Below are positions 26,602 to 36,457 of a stretch of DNA of 48,746 nucleotides, piece after piece. Source of the stretch: a virus. Below the pieces are notes generated by a model that had not been told where the DNA came from, made no database searches, and was given only the letters and a program-made list of their open reading frames with translations. Every line of letters begins with the position of its first letter. Positions within the stretch are counted from its first letter, which is position 1. The position numbers and the translations under genes are program-made. The stretch spans positions 1 to 48,746 of IMG/VR virus record IMGVR_UViG_3300036826_000051. One strand, 5' to 3'.

Positions 26602-27270
26602 GTGACGGGAGAGTGCGTCTCCCCCGGCTGCCATTCGCAGGCCCAGCATCGCCACCACCTGTGGCCACGCTCGTACCTGCGCGGTCAGCCCTACGAGTGG
26701 GTGACGGTGTTCGGGCGGACGATGCAGAACTCGGTGGGCCTCTGCGTTGCCTGTCACTCTGCGGTCACAGGTGACGTAGGGGGCCACCGAGCGCACATCC
26801 GCTACAACCCCGACATCTCGATCTTCGAGTGGTGGGCGAAGAAGCTGCGACTGACCGAGGATCCCGAGACGAGAGTGGTTGGCGCAGAGGAGACCGACTG
26901 GTTCTACGTCGGCCCGATCAAGAAGCAGCGCTTCATCGACGCCCAGCCAGAAGCGCGACGGATAAGGGCACAGGAGGGGCTTTGCCCAGAGTGCGGACGG
27001 CCCCTCGCTGACCACACCCAGAAGCACCCTCCTGGCCCGAAGCGGAAAGTTACAACCTGGTCGGTCGTCGTACCAGATGACGGCGAGGTTGGCTCCGACG
27101 TGATGGACGATCACGTCGAGGAGTTCGCCCTGCTGCTCGGCTTCGGGGACGCGGCCACCAGGCTGAAGCGCTACCACGTCCTCGCCCTGGTCTTGGCCTG
27201 GGCAGCGATGAACAAGGAGCAGTTCCTCCGCGACCTGGAGGAAGCGGAGTTCTTCGCCTCTACAGGTTGA
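26602..27270 (+). CDS. HNH-like/zinc protein, 222 aa
   Basis: CVSPGCHSQAQHRHHLWPRS, then VGLCVACHSAVTG and GHRAHI form a Cys/His treble clef similar to HNH nucleases. A second pair CPECGRPLADHTQKH lies at about 130-145, and the last 50 residues are helical. The GTG at 26602 is the first standard start. An ATT at 26542, 7 bp after AAGGAGG, continues the same frame (TLAPLVAPEIRGLDGKPGDV) and may be the true start. Converges with the late block (11-bp overlap). Confidence 0.7.
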   Translation: MTGECVSPGCHSQAQHRHHLWPRSYLRGQPYEWVTVFGRTMQNSVGLCVACHSAVTGDVGGHRAHIRYNPDISIFEWWAKKLRLTEDPETRVVGAEETDWFYVGPIKKQRFIDAQPEARRIRAQEGLCPECGRPLADHTQKHPPGPKRKVTTWSVVVPDDGEVGSDVMDDHVEEFALLLGFGDAATRLKRYHVLALVLAWAAMNKEQFLRDLEEAEFFASTG

Positions 27271-28300
27271 CGCGGCGGACGTCGGTGATGCCCGCGAAGG
27301 TGTTGAGGTTCTGGTACTGGACGACCGAGCCGGTGTGCGGAGAGACCAGGCACTTGCCGTTCCCGGCGTAGATCGAGACGTGCTTGCCCCCGTTCGAGAT
27401 CACCAAGTCTCCAGGCTTCAGCGCGTCACCCTTCACCGACTTCCCCATCTGGGCGATGTTCCACGTCGTTAGACGTGGCCCGGAGTAGCCCCGCTGCCGT
27501 GCGGCCCAGTCGATCAGGCCCGAGCAGTCGAACCCGCCTTCGGCCCTCGACTCCGCTCCCCAGACGTAGGGCTGGCCTAGCTGCTTCGCCGCCGTCTGAA
27601 CGAGTCCTGCTCCTGCCCCGGTGCGGGCAGCCCCGGTAGGGGCTGCGACCGTCTTGCCCTTGCCGGGAACCTGCTTGACGATCTGCTTGACGACGCCGGG
27701 GAGGGTGCGAGAGAAGCTGCGCTCGGTCTGGGACTGCCCGATCAGGCTCGCCACGTCCACGTCCTGACCCGTGGCGAGACCCTGGAAGATCCCCTGGGCC
27801 AGCTTGCCGGGGTCGAACACCGTGTCCGTCCAGCGCTCCACCTTCGGCTTCGTCCGGGTCGTCTGCACGACCGAGCGGGGGCGACCGGGCACGACCACGT
27901 TCGCCACCGCTGCGCCAGGGGAGGCAGGACGAACGGGGGCGGCGACGTACTTCGGGTTGAGCGTGCCGTACACCGACTGCACGCCCCGCTCCCAGGCCGG
28001 GTCGGTTGCCCAGCGTGAAGCCTTCCCCGCCATGATGTCCGCGATCCCGTGGACGCCCCAGTTCGCCAGCGTCGAGGCTCCGTAGCGGTACTGGTTCTCG
28101 ATCCCCCGGTACTTGTTCAGGATCCCCGAGTCGGTGACGCCGTAGCCGAGCACGAAGCCACCCTGGGAGGGACGCCCAGCGCCCGCTCCTCCCCACTGGG
28201 TCTCGTGCCCGCCGATGGCGAGCAGCAGGCGGGGGTCTACCCCGTACTGCTTGCCGTACTTCTGGGCGAGCGAGACCTGGAGCGGGGGCGGGTTAGCCAC
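27260..28300 (-). CDS. Virion lysozyme-NlpC/P60 peptidoglycan hydrolase
   Basis: 346 residues with two wall-acting domains. Residues about 8-120 are a lysozyme/SLT-like fold (YGVDPRLLLAIGGHETQWG, catalytic Glu33). A linker (about 125-230) follows. An NlpC/P60 cysteine peptidase covers 231-346, with Cys259 in GFDCSGLIDWAA, His307 in GGKHVSIYAG and a further His322. It is the last late gene, directly after the giant internal protein (GTG start overlapping its stop), fitting a virion-borne enzyme that opens the wall for DNA entry rather than the lysis enzyme. Confidence 0.88.
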   Translation of the reverse strand: MANPPPLQVSLAQKYGKQYGVDPRLLLAIGGHETQWGGAGAGRPSQGGFVLGYGVTDSGILNKYRGIENQYRYGASTLANWGVHGIADIMAGKASRWATDPAWERGVQSVYGTLNPKYVAAPVRPASPGAAVANVVVPGRPRSVVQTTRTKPKVERWTDTVFDPGKLAQGIFQGLATGQDVDVASLIGQSQTERSFSRTLPGVVKQIVKQVPGKGKTVAAPTGAARTGAGAGLVQTAAKQLGQPYVWGAESRAEGGFDCSGLIDWAARQRGYSGPRLTTWNIAQMGKSVKGDALKPGDLVISNGGKHVSIYAGNGKCLVSPHTGSVVQYQNLNTFAGITDVRRVNL

Positions 28301-31300
28301 CGCCCTGAACCTCGCTGCCGTAGTCCTCGTTCACCCTGAAGGGGACGACGCGGGTGGAGCGCATCAGCGTGTGCCAGAAGTCGCGGTCGGTGTACAGGCG
28401 CGAGGGCTGGCGACGGAGGAGAGCCTGCGCCATCCAGGGCGGCAGGGACAGTTCGGAGTGGAAGATCGAGGCGGCGTTCGCAGGGCGACCGTACTGGTTG
28501 CGCCCTTGCGCTGCTTCGACCGCAAGCTGGGTGAGCGGGTTCTGCATCCCGAACAGCGTGTTGATCCCCGTCACCGGGTTCTGCCCCAGATTGGTCGCCG
28601 TGCCGAGGATGTCCGCGAGCGGCTGGGTCGGGGCCATCGAGCCGATGGGCATGTAGCCGCCGAACATGCGCGCGTAGGTGTCTGCCCAGTCGGGCAGTCC
28701 CTCGGGCCGGGGGCCGAGGATCTCCTCGGCCGCGTTCTGGCCGATCCGCCCCGACTGCATCAGCGCCGCCGTCGTCAGCGGGCGCTCGCCGCCGAAGATG
28801 AACGGGTACTTGACCGAGGCCCGGATGAAGGGGTAGAGGAACACGAACCGGGTCAGCCAGGACTTCTCGAACGAGGACATCGAATCGAAGTCGAGCATCA
28901 ACTGTTCGGCCTCGTCCCGGATCGCGTGCAGCTTCTTCTCCGCTGCCTCCCGCGCCGCCTTGTCCCCTCGCTGCACGGCGTCGTTCAGCAGCTTGTCGAT
29001 CTCGGCGTCGGTCGAGATCCCGCGCTTGCGAGCAGCCTGCTTCCAGGCCATCGTGCGGAAGGTGTCGTCCACGATGGCCCCGGCGTGCTGGCCGACTGTG
29101 TGCCACATCCGGGAGACGCCCTTGCCTGCGACCTCCGCGCGGCTCTCCCCTCGCCTCGGCTTGACCACGTTCCTGATCGAGGAGCCGACCCTGCTCCCCG
29201 GCTCATCGAAGAACAGGTCGTGCTGGGAGAGCGGCCCGGACGTGCGGCCCCTGCCCATCTCGTGCGCGATCCGCTGCCAGCGGTGGTCGGCGTCTCCCGA
29301 TCCGAGCGCCTGCTTCATCCCGTTCTGGAAAGCCCAGCGGAAGTTCCGCCAGGCCCGAGGATCGGAGATCGAGAGCATGAAGGCGTTGCCGAGCATGTTC
29401 GCCGTGTAGAAGCCGGGGTTTCCGTACAGAAGCAGACCCCGCTGGGTGTCGAGGGCGGCGTCCACGAGCGCGAGCGCGCCCGCTCCCCGGTTGCGGGTCG
29501 CAGCCCCCGGCGTCTTGCCGGTCAACTGCACCATCAGGTCGTCCACGAACTTCTTGTCGATCTTGTACAACTGCCGCGCCCTGCCCGAGCCGAGTCGCCT
29601 CGACTCCTGATCGCGCCAGAGCGCGATCTTCTGCTGGTCGTCGGTCAGGTAGTCGTCGGCGTGCTGCTTGATCGTCTGCCTGAGCGTCTCGGGATCGTTC
29701 GCGGCTTCGAGCGCGTCGTAGAGCGGCTGGTCGGTGCCCGTCCCCGCCTTCTTGATGACGTACTGGCTGGCCACGTCGGGCACGTCGCCGGGGAACATCG
29801 GCTCGGCGTGCTCCAGCAGGAAGTCGCGGATGTTGTTCGAGCGCTGGAGCATGACCAGGCGGTTCATGTGGTCGATCAGCAGGCGCGGGTCGAAGTTGAT
29901 GAGGCCCGAGCGGAGCAGGCGCAGGTCGTTGCGCTTGTACAGTGGCTCGCGTGCGGGCACGTAGTCCCCGATGTCCCGGTTCGCACGAGGGATTCCCCGC
30001 GACGTGTTCGTCCCGGTCATGTCCGAGGCGCGGGAGCGGTGCGGCATGTAGAAGTCGGGGATCGCATCCGGGGCGGTGCGGTGCTCCGCGAACAGGGAGG
30101 CGAAGGCGTCCTGCACGTCCTGGGGGATCGGCTTGCCCTCCTCCTTCAGCTTCCCGAACAGGTCGCGCATCCACTGGCCGATCCGCTCGAAGGCGGCGGC
30201 GACGAGCCGGTTCGGGGAGGCACCTGAGCGGAGCCAGCGCTCGAAGTCGCGTGCAGCATTCTCGTGCGCGGCCGAGTCCCACTCGTCCATCGCCTTGCCC
30301 GCCCCGTAGTAGTGCTCCAGCACGGCCCGATGCTCGCCCTCGATGTCGGGCATCGAGATGTGGAACAACTCGTGCATCATCGTGGACAGGTCGGCCTGCT
30401 CGAACAGGTGGACGACGCTCTTGCTGTCCCCGAGGAACTCGGCCGCGCCCTTCGGCAGCTTCAGCCAGTCCGGTTGACGCTGGTACAGACGCCTCGGCTT
30501 CAGCGCCCCCGCCTTCGCCTCCTTGCTGGTGAAGTCGAACACCGTCCCGGCCATCTCCCCCTCCCGGCCGAGCACGTCAGTCTGGGTGGCGTAGTGGCCC
30601 CGGTAGGCGTTCTCGACCATCTTCCCCTCGACCCCGATCATCTGCTTGATCTGCTCGGGGATCCGCGTCTCGTACTCGTGCGAGTAGAAGGAGTCCTTGT
30701 CGAACAGGTCGCTGGAGAGACGGCGAGCCTCGGCCCCGGTCTCTCGCATGGCGATGTCCTCCCAGTCGGGGCGGTACAGCCCGCCGCCGTGCAGGTTGCG
30801 AATGTGCTGGACGTGGCGGTCGGTGACGATGATCTGGTCGATGTTGTCCTCGGCGGCGTGGCGCAGGACGCGGTTGATCGCCAGGTCGCGGGCCTGGATG
30901 TGCGACTGAGCGGCGGGCGGCGTCCCCTCGGGGTTGTCGTCCAGCACCCCCATCTCGTCCGAGAGCAGCGCGTACTCGTGCTCCAGCCGACGCAGTTCGG
31001 CGTCCGCTGCCGAGATCTCCTCCCCGTCCAGGCTGTGTTCTTCAAGCTGGTTCAGCCGGGTGCGGGCGTCCTCGACCTCCTGCTGTTTGTCCCGCCAGCG
31101 CCGGTAGACATCGGACATCGCATCCGCGAACTCGTCCTCCGAGTCGGGACGGCCCCGCCACTCGCGGCCCGCCTTCTTCGCCTTGCGGTAGTCCGAGGCC
31201 CAGTCGGTCTGAACCTCCTCGATCAGCAGCTTGCGAACGCCGTCCTCCTCGAATACGTGGAAGCGGACGTGGCCGATGATGTTCGAGGCGTCCGCGCCGA

Positions 31301-33629
31301 GCACGTCCTCCCAGTGGGTCGCGCCCGACCCCCGATAGGTGATGTCCCTGGTCTCGCCGGGGATGCGGAACACGATCTCGTGGTACTCGCCCAGTTCCGG
31401 GGTGCGAGAGACGAGAGACAGATCCTCCTCGGAGGCCGACCCCGCCCAGTTCGTCGGGTACCCAGCCTCGTCCGCAGCGTGCGTGTTCACGAAGTGGTGC
31501 TCCTCGACGTTGTAGGCGTTCAGCGGGTTGGCCAGATGCTCCTGAAGCTGGGCCTGGGAGATCATCTCGTTCTTGCCGTGCCGCTTGAAGAACAGGTCGA
31601 GGCCCGAGTTGTAGAACTCCTCCTGGCTGATCCGCTCGCGTAGCTGCTTCTCCACCTGCCCGGACTGGCGCAGCGGCTTGTCCCCCCAGCCCTCGGTGAT
31701 CTCCTTCTGGGCCTGGGAGTAGTAGGCGCTGTGCTCGGCCGGGTCGAGCACGTCGCCCTCGATCAGGTCTGTCGTCCCGAACTCGGGGAAGTCCTGGTAG
31801 AGCGTGTTCGGGTCGCGCGAGGCGATGTTCTTCAGCATCGTGTCGCTCGACGCGCCCACCTTGTCCCGCCACCACGCCTCCACGCCCTTCGGGTAGCGCG
31901 CGGCCACGGCGTCGTAGGCGGTGACGCCAGCAGCGACCTGCTCGTCCGGGATCCCTCGCTTCTTGGCGAGAGAGATGAAGGCTTCCCGCTCGGGGGCGAT
32001 GGTGCCTGGGCGGTTCACGTCCACGTAGCGGCGGACAAGACCCTGGCGCTGGTCGAGCACGTCGTGGGTGCCCTGGATCGCATCCTCCAGGGAGGTCTTG
32101 ATCCGGGCGTGGTCGTCGCGCGCCCGCTCCAGCAGCTTCGGGTCGGTCAGCTTCCCGTCCGCCTCCAGCTTCTCGAACTGGCGCACCCTGTCCGCCGCCC
32201 GCTTCAGGTCGTTCGAGTAGGCGGTGAACCCGGCCTCGTCCAGGTGGATGTGCCGGTTCAGGTTGGAGATGTGCGTGGCCGCTTCGTAGGCGCGGTGGTA
32301 GTGCTTGTTCGGCTTCGCCTTCATCGCCTGCTCGACCTCGTTCAGACGGGCCTGCTTGAAGGCGTCGGTCTGCGCGTCCCGGACTGTCCTCGGCTCGGCC
32401 TTGTACTCGTCCGAGAGGATCGAGTGCAGCTTCCCGATCTCCTCGCTGACGCGGGCATCGTGGGCGGCGTGCTCGGCCACGTCCGCAGTCCTGGCCGCTT
32501 CGCCCATCAGGTGCGCGGGTCGGTTCACAAGCTGCCCCTCCAGGCTGAGGCGAGTAGCGAGTGCTGGGGACAGCTTCCCGAAGGACTCGACTCCCGGTAC
32601 CGAGCCGAATACCCGCTCCAGATCCCGAGCCGTTCGGATCGCGTTCCCCCGTGTCACCCGTGCGCGAGCACCGACCACCTTCAGGTTCGGGAACGCCTCC
32701 GAGAGCGCATCCCCGATGTGCTGCGCCCCCCGTCTGAGCGGTGCGCGGGAGAGCGGCTGCTCGATAGCCGCCTCCCCTCCTGTCGGCAGCTTGTACTTGA
32801 TCTTCCGGGTCTCGGGGATCCCCTTCGAGATCGCTCCCGGCTCGTGGTACTCGGCCTTGATCGCCTTCGCCTTCTCGATGGCGCTCAGTTCGGAGAACGC
32901 CCGCCCCCCGAACGCCTCCAGTTCCCCCGCCCTGGTCAGGGCGGCGAACGCCCGCGCGCCAGCGGCCATCGGCACGGCTGCGCCCACGATGGTCATGGCG
33001 TCCGCGAAGTTGTAGGTCGGGTTCTGGGCGGCGTAGACCTTCCAGTCCTCGCCGTAGCGCTTCTTGTAGTCCTTGATCGTCGCCTTCAGCAGCGCCTTGC
33101 CGCTCTTGGCCTCCTCGTGCTTCAGGCGGGTGAGGAAGCTGCCTGTCGCCTCGACGCCAGAGGGAAGCGCCGGGGCGAGGCCCGTCCGCCTGCCCCGAGC
33201 GGTGCCGCCCATCATCGGCGGCAGCGTCCCTCGGATCGCGTTCTCCAGCGGGGTGATGGCGAGTGCCTGTACGCCTTCGGCAGCGGCGACCGGGTATGAC
33301 TTCAGATCCTTGTAGGTCGCCTTCGGGTGAGCGGCCATCTGGTAGGGCGAGGAGAGAAGCGCCTGCCCGACGTGGCCGACCTTGCGGGGGGTGCCCTTGC
33401 CGTGGCCGAGCAGGTAGAAGGGCAGGTAGGTCGCCGCCAGCGGCCCCATCAGCGGCAGTTCCGCGACCCCCGGATGGGTGATGTCGTGGACGAGGCCGCC
33501 GAAAAACGAGCGGTGCGGCTTCGCCATCTCGACGGCGCGCGGCGAGCCTGCGCGCGGCGTGCGCCGGGATGCCGGGGACGCGGCAGTCCGCGTGCGGGTG
33601 CTCGCTCCGCTGCGCGGCGTGCGCGCCAT
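28293..33629 (-). CDS. Giant polyvalent ejection protein, 1778 aa
   Basis: Resembles the large internal/polyvalent proteins of podovirus-like phages that are ejected with the DNA. Basic N-terminus (about 1-35), hydrophobic patch (AELPLMGPLAATYLPFYLLG), long helical regions, a domain around 780-980 typical of such proteins (VRKLLIEEVQTDWASDYRKA, HIQARDLAINRVLRHAAEDN, DQIIVTDRHVQHIR), then a zinc-peptidase-like HELFH at 1086-1090 followed by GQWMRDLFGKL. The C-terminal third is membrane-tolerant helical sequence (LTRFVFLYPFIRASVKYPFI). ATG at 33629 follows the upstream TAG directly; Met35 (MAKPHRSFF) is an alternative. Confidence 0.85.
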   Translation of the reverse strand: MARTPRSGASTRTRTAASPASRRTPRAGSPRAVEMAKPHRSFFGGLVHDITHPGVAELPLMGPLAATYLPFYLLGHGKGTPRKVGHVGQALLSSPYQMAAHPKATYKDLKSYPVAAAEGVQALAITPLENAIRGTLPPMMGGTARGRRTGLAPALPSGVEATGSFLTRLKHEEAKSGKALLKATIKDYKKRYGEDWKVYAAQNPTYNFADAMTIVGAAVPMAAGARAFAALTRAGELEAFGGRAFSELSAIEKAKAIKAEYHEPGAISKGIPETRKIKYKLPTGGEAAIEQPLSRAPLRRGAQHIGDALSEAFPNLKVVGARARVTRGNAIRTARDLERVFGSVPGVESFGKLSPALATRLSLEGQLVNRPAHLMGEAARTADVAEHAAHDARVSEEIGKLHSILSDEYKAEPRTVRDAQTDAFKQARLNEVEQAMKAKPNKHYHRAYEAATHISNLNRHIHLDEAGFTAYSNDLKRAADRVRQFEKLEADGKLTDPKLLERARDDHARIKTSLEDAIQGTHDVLDQRQGLVRRYVDVNRPGTIAPEREAFISLAKKRGIPDEQVAAGVTAYDAVAARYPKGVEAWWRDKVGASSDTMLKNIASRDPNTLYQDFPEFGTTDLIEGDVLDPAEHSAYYSQAQKEITEGWGDKPLRQSGQVEKQLRERISQEEFYNSGLDLFFKRHGKNEMISQAQLQEHLANPLNAYNVEEHHFVNTHAADEAGYPTNWAGSASEEDLSLVSRTPELGEYHEIVFRIPGETRDITYRGSGATHWEDVLGADASNIIGHVRFHVFEEDGVRKLLIEEVQTDWASDYRKAKKAGREWRGRPDSEDEFADAMSDVYRRWRDKQQEVEDARTRLNQLEEHSLDGEEISAADAELRRLEHEYALLSDEMGVLDDNPEGTPPAAQSHIQARDLAINRVLRHAAEDNIDQIIVTDRHVQHIRNLHGGGLYRPDWEDIAMRETGAEARRLSSDLFDKDSFYSHEYETRIPEQIKQMIGVEGKMVENAYRGHYATQTDVLGREGEMAGTVFDFTSKEAKAGALKPRRLYQRQPDWLKLPKGAAEFLGDSKSVVHLFEQADLSTMMHELFHISMPDIEGEHRAVLEHYYGAGKAMDEWDSAAHENAARDFERWLRSGASPNRLVAAAFERIGQWMRDLFGKLKEEGKPIPQDVQDAFASLFAEHRTAPDAIPDFYMPHRSRASDMTGTNTSRGIPRANRDIGDYVPAREPLYKRNDLRLLRSGLINFDPRLLIDHMNRLVMLQRSNNIRDFLLEHAEPMFPGDVPDVASQYVIKKAGTGTDQPLYDALEAANDPETLRQTIKQHADDYLTDDQQKIALWRDQESRRLGSGRARQLYKIDKKFVDDLMVQLTGKTPGAATRNRGAGALALVDAALDTQRGLLLYGNPGFYTANMLGNAFMLSISDPRAWRNFRWAFQNGMKQALGSGDADHRWQRIAHEMGRGRTSGPLSQHDLFFDEPGSRVGSSIRNVVKPRRGESRAEVAGKGVSRMWHTVGQHAGAIVDDTFRTMAWKQAARKRGISTDAEIDKLLNDAVQRGDKAAREAAEKKLHAIRDEAEQLMLDFDSMSSFEKSWLTRFVFLYPFIRASVKYPFIFGGERPLTTAALMQSGRIGQNAAEEILGPRPEGLPDWADTYARMFGGYMPIGSMAPTQPLADILGTATNLGQNPVTGINTLFGMQNPLTQLAVEAAQGRNQYGRPANAASIFHSELSLPPWMAQALLRRQPSRLYTDRDFWHTLMRSTRVVPFRVNEDYGSEVQGGG

Positions 33630-35456
33630 CTACAGCCCTACGGCGTGGAGGATCTGCTGGATCAGCCGGTCGAAGTCGCCGTACTGCTCGTTGCGAAGCT
33701 GGGTGTTCAGGGTGTTCAGCAACCCCTTGTAGTGCTGCGGCCCCTTCACCTTCCCGTACTGCTTGTTGTACGCAGCCTGGATGACCTGCTTCTCGTACTG
33801 CGAGAAGAAGGGACGGCCCTGGTCTCCCCGGTCGTAGAGCGCGTCGAGCGCCTGCCGTGCCTCGGCCTCCGGGATCTTGTTGCGGAGCAGAGCGCGGAGC
33901 GCTGCCGTGTACTGCATCCGCCCGGTGCCGTAGGTGGAGGCGTCGTCCGGGTTGAACTTGCCCGTCTTGGTGATGGGCACCCGCTTGCCGCCCTGGTTGC
34001 CGTAGCCGTAGAACATGTCGGAGGCAAGCTGGTTCGCCTTCTCCGCGAGCCGCTGCTGCTGGCCGGGAGTGAGTTGCTTCGAGGCCGAGGAGAGCATCGA
34101 GGAGGGGATCTTCTTCCCGGCCGCGTCGAGGATCGGCTTGCCGTCTCTGCCGATCACGAAGCCCTTGGCCCTCGACCCGTTCACGTCCACCTGCCCTGCG
34201 GCGATGGCGTCCTTCAGCGCCGCCCGCAACTCCTTCTGCTGGGCGATGGTCAGGTTTCCCTGGGAGATGGCGATGCGGGCGGCGTTCGCAGCGGCGGCGT
34301 TGTCGATCCGCTGCTGTCCCTGGTCGAGGCGGATGGCGGTCGCCTTCGCGTTCACCTTCGCGGTCGCCGCCTTGCGGTTCTCCGCTGTCACCGCCAGCCC
34401 GTACTTGCGATCCTTGTCGCGCATGGCGGCAACGTCCCGCGCGTACTGCGCGGCCAGCTTCGCGCTCGCCTGGGCGTTCGCCTGCTTCTGGGCGATCAAG
34501 CCCTGGACGAGGGTGAGTGACTTCACTCTGGCGTCGGCGGCGTCCTGCTTGTACTGGTGGTAGAGGTCGATCCGCCCCGAGGCGAGCGCGTTGATCGCGT
34601 CGGACTCCTTCCCCCGGAGATCCTGGAGGGTGGAGTGCAGTTCGGCCTCGGCCTCCTGGGTCGCGCGCAACGCCTGGGAGCCGATCATCCCGGCCAGGCC
34701 GAAGTTCGCCGCCTCGCCCTGGGTGCCGAACATCTGCGCGGCCAGCGTCCCGCCCCGGTAGTCCTCGACTCCGCGCTGGGTCTCGCCGCCGACGCCGAAC
34801 GTTCCGCCCTCAGCGACGGGGGCGTTCCCGAGCGAGGCGAGACCCGCGTTCGCGGCCTTCACGTCGCCCGCCGTGGCACCGGCCGCGTTCTTGGAGAGGC
34901 CGTGAGAGAGACCCTTCATCTCCGAGGCGGCGGCGTTGAACTCGCCGCCGACCGAGGCGAACAGATCCTTGTTCATCGCGGCGGCTGCCTGGCCTGCGAG
35001 CGACTGGGCCTGCATCGTCGCCAGCGCGTCGGCGCGCTGCCTGGCGTACATGTCCTCGATCATCTTCTGCTGCGCGGAGATCTGCGCGTTGATCTCGCGG
35101 TTGATCCGCGCCTCCTGCTGGGCAGGGGTCTCGATGGTGCCGTAGATCTGCTTGATGATCGAGTCGATGGTCGGCATCCCTCCTGCCGCCGTCCCCGTCT
35201 TGGCTGCTGCTGCCGCCGCTCCCGGCGCTGCGTAGTAGCCCTTCCCCTTGGTGAAGCCGAGATGCGTCCCGGTCGGCAGCTTCCAGCCGCCCTTCGCCGG
35301 GACGAAGGTGTGGTAGTCGATCCCGCCCCCAGCAGCAGGCCCGAGCGGAACGTAGGGGCGCGAGCCGACAGCCAGCGCGCCAGCGGGAGGGCGGTAGGTC
35401 GAGGGCAGCCCCGCGAACGACGGGATTACGGTGCCCGTCTGCCAGTCGTAAGGCAT
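33630..35456 (-). CDS. Large internal virion protein, 608 aa
   Basis: N-terminal 80 residues are Pro/Gly-rich, the next 400 are Ala/Gln/Lys-rich helices (e.g. RINREINAQISAQQKMIEDM, LIAQKQANAQASAKLAAQYA), and the C-terminus has a compact segment (QGRPFFSQYEKQVIQAAYNK). This composition and its place before the giant protein fit a T7 gp15-like internal core protein in role, not by clear homology. It shares one base with the upstream gene's stop. Confidence 0.75.
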   Translation of the reverse strand: MPYDWQTGTVIPSFAGLPSTYRPPAGALAVGSRPYVPLGPAAGGGIDYHTFVPAKGGWKLPTGTHLGFTKGKGYYAAPGAAAAAAKTGTAAGGMPTIDSIIKQIYGTIETPAQQEARINREINAQISAQQKMIEDMYARQRADALATMQAQSLAGQAAAAMNKDLFASVGGEFNAAASEMKGLSHGLSKNAAGATAGDVKAANAGLASLGNAPVAEGGTFGVGGETQRGVEDYRGGTLAAQMFGTQGEAANFGLAGMIGSQALRATQEAEAELHSTLQDLRGKESDAINALASGRIDLYHQYKQDAADARVKSLTLVQGLIAQKQANAQASAKLAAQYARDVAAMRDKDRKYGLAVTAENRKAATAKVNAKATAIRLDQGQQRIDNAAAANAARIAISQGNLTIAQQKELRAALKDAIAAGQVDVNGSRAKGFVIGRDGKPILDAAGKKIPSSMLSSASKQLTPGQQQRLAEKANQLASDMFYGYGNQGGKRVPITKTGKFNPDDASTYGTGRMQYTAALRALLRNKIPEAEARQALDALYDRGDQGRPFFSQYEKQVIQAAYNKQYGKVKGPQHYKGLLNTLNTQLRNEQYGDFDRLIQQILHAVGL

Positions 35457-36427
35457 CAGACGCGAGGGTTCAGCCAGCTAAGGTCGCCGGGAACGCCCAT
35501 GCCGGGGCCGACCCACCACGGCTGGTTCTGGCCCTGGTCTCCGGGGATCCCGGAGGGGACGATCCAGCCGTTGCCCTGACCCGGCATCGCCCAGACGCCG
35601 CCCGTGTAGCTACCCCAGAAGTCGTCCCAGTTCGGGGACGTTCCCGGCTGCGCGGGCGTGGGCGGGTACATCTGCGCGAGGCGGGCGGCGGCGGCGGCGC
35701 GGGCCTGCGCGACCCCGGCGGCAAGCTGCGCCTTCAGCGAGGTCAGGTTCGAGAGTCCCTGCTGGCCCCCGGAGAGGAAGTTCCGTAGCCCCTCGTAGCG
35801 GGCCTGCTCTGCCTGGTTGATCGTGTCGGTCGCGGTCGCCGTGGTCGTGCCCCCGAGCGAGAGACCGCTGGAAGCGAGAAGGGCGTCGTTGGCCGCGTTC
35901 GCCTTCGCCTCCTGCTGCTTGATCGTCGCGTAGGCGCTGTACTTGTTGTCGATGGCCTTCTGGATCGTGTCCTTGTCGATGTACTTCGAGAAGTCCCCGA
36001 GGCCGTTCTCCTTGGTCAGGTCTCCCGAGTAGCCCAGGTCGATGAAGTTCTGGCGAAGCTGCTGCTGGAAGGCGGCGCGCGCCGCTGCCATCTGCGAGGC
36101 CATCGCGGACTCGGCAGCCTCGACCTCCCAGGAGCCGCCGATCATCGAGCCGTAGTCGGGGATGTAGGCGGGCGTGGCCGCTGTCCCCTGCGGAAGCTGG
36201 ATCGTCGGGATCACCCCGCCTGTCGCTCCCTGCTGATCCTTCGGGGTGGAGTAGCCGCCGCCAGCGGGATGCTGGAAGTCCCCGCCGTACCAGGAGCCGG
36301 GGCCACCAGGGGTCTGCGCCCCCGCCATTCGCGGCCTCGGCCCGAAGTAACTCATGTACCCCTGTCCGCCCCTGGCGAAGGGGTTGGCCGTGGGCTGGTA
36401 CTTGCCCACGGTGAGAGGGATCGCCAT
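35456..36427 (-). CDS. Internal or tail-tip virion protein, 323 aa
   Basis: Gly/Pro-rich ends flank a helical middle (EVEAAESAMASQMAAARAAF, QQQLRQNFIDLGYSG, DKDTIQKAIDNKYSAYATIK). The C-terminus is Trp/Pro/Gly-rich (NQPWWVGPGMGVPGDLSWLN). Similar overall style to the next, larger protein, suggesting related roles in the ejection apparatus. No defined domain. Confidence 0.7.
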   Translation of the reverse strand: MAIPLTVGKYQPTANPFARGGQGYMSYFGPRPRMAGAQTPGGPGSWYGGDFQHPAGGGYSTPKDQQGATGGVIPTIQLPQGTAATPAYIPDYGSMIGGSWEVEAAESAMASQMAAARAAFQQQLRQNFIDLGYSGDLTKENGLGDFSKYIDKDTIQKAIDNKYSAYATIKQQEAKANAANDALLASSGLSLGGTTTATATDTINQAEQARYEGLRNFLSGGQQGLSNLTSLKAQLAAGVAQARAAAAARLAQMYPPTPAQPGTSPNWDDFWGSYTGGVWAMPGQGNGWIVPSGIPGDQGQNQPWWVGPGMGVPGDLSWLNPRV

Positions 36428-36457
36428 GCGAGAAGTGTAGATCGGTCAGAGGACGGC

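Noticed and set aside
28215-30227. Open frame of 670 codons on the plus strand opposite the giant protein
   Set aside because: Antisense shadow of a well-supported coding frame; no ribosome-binding site or domain.
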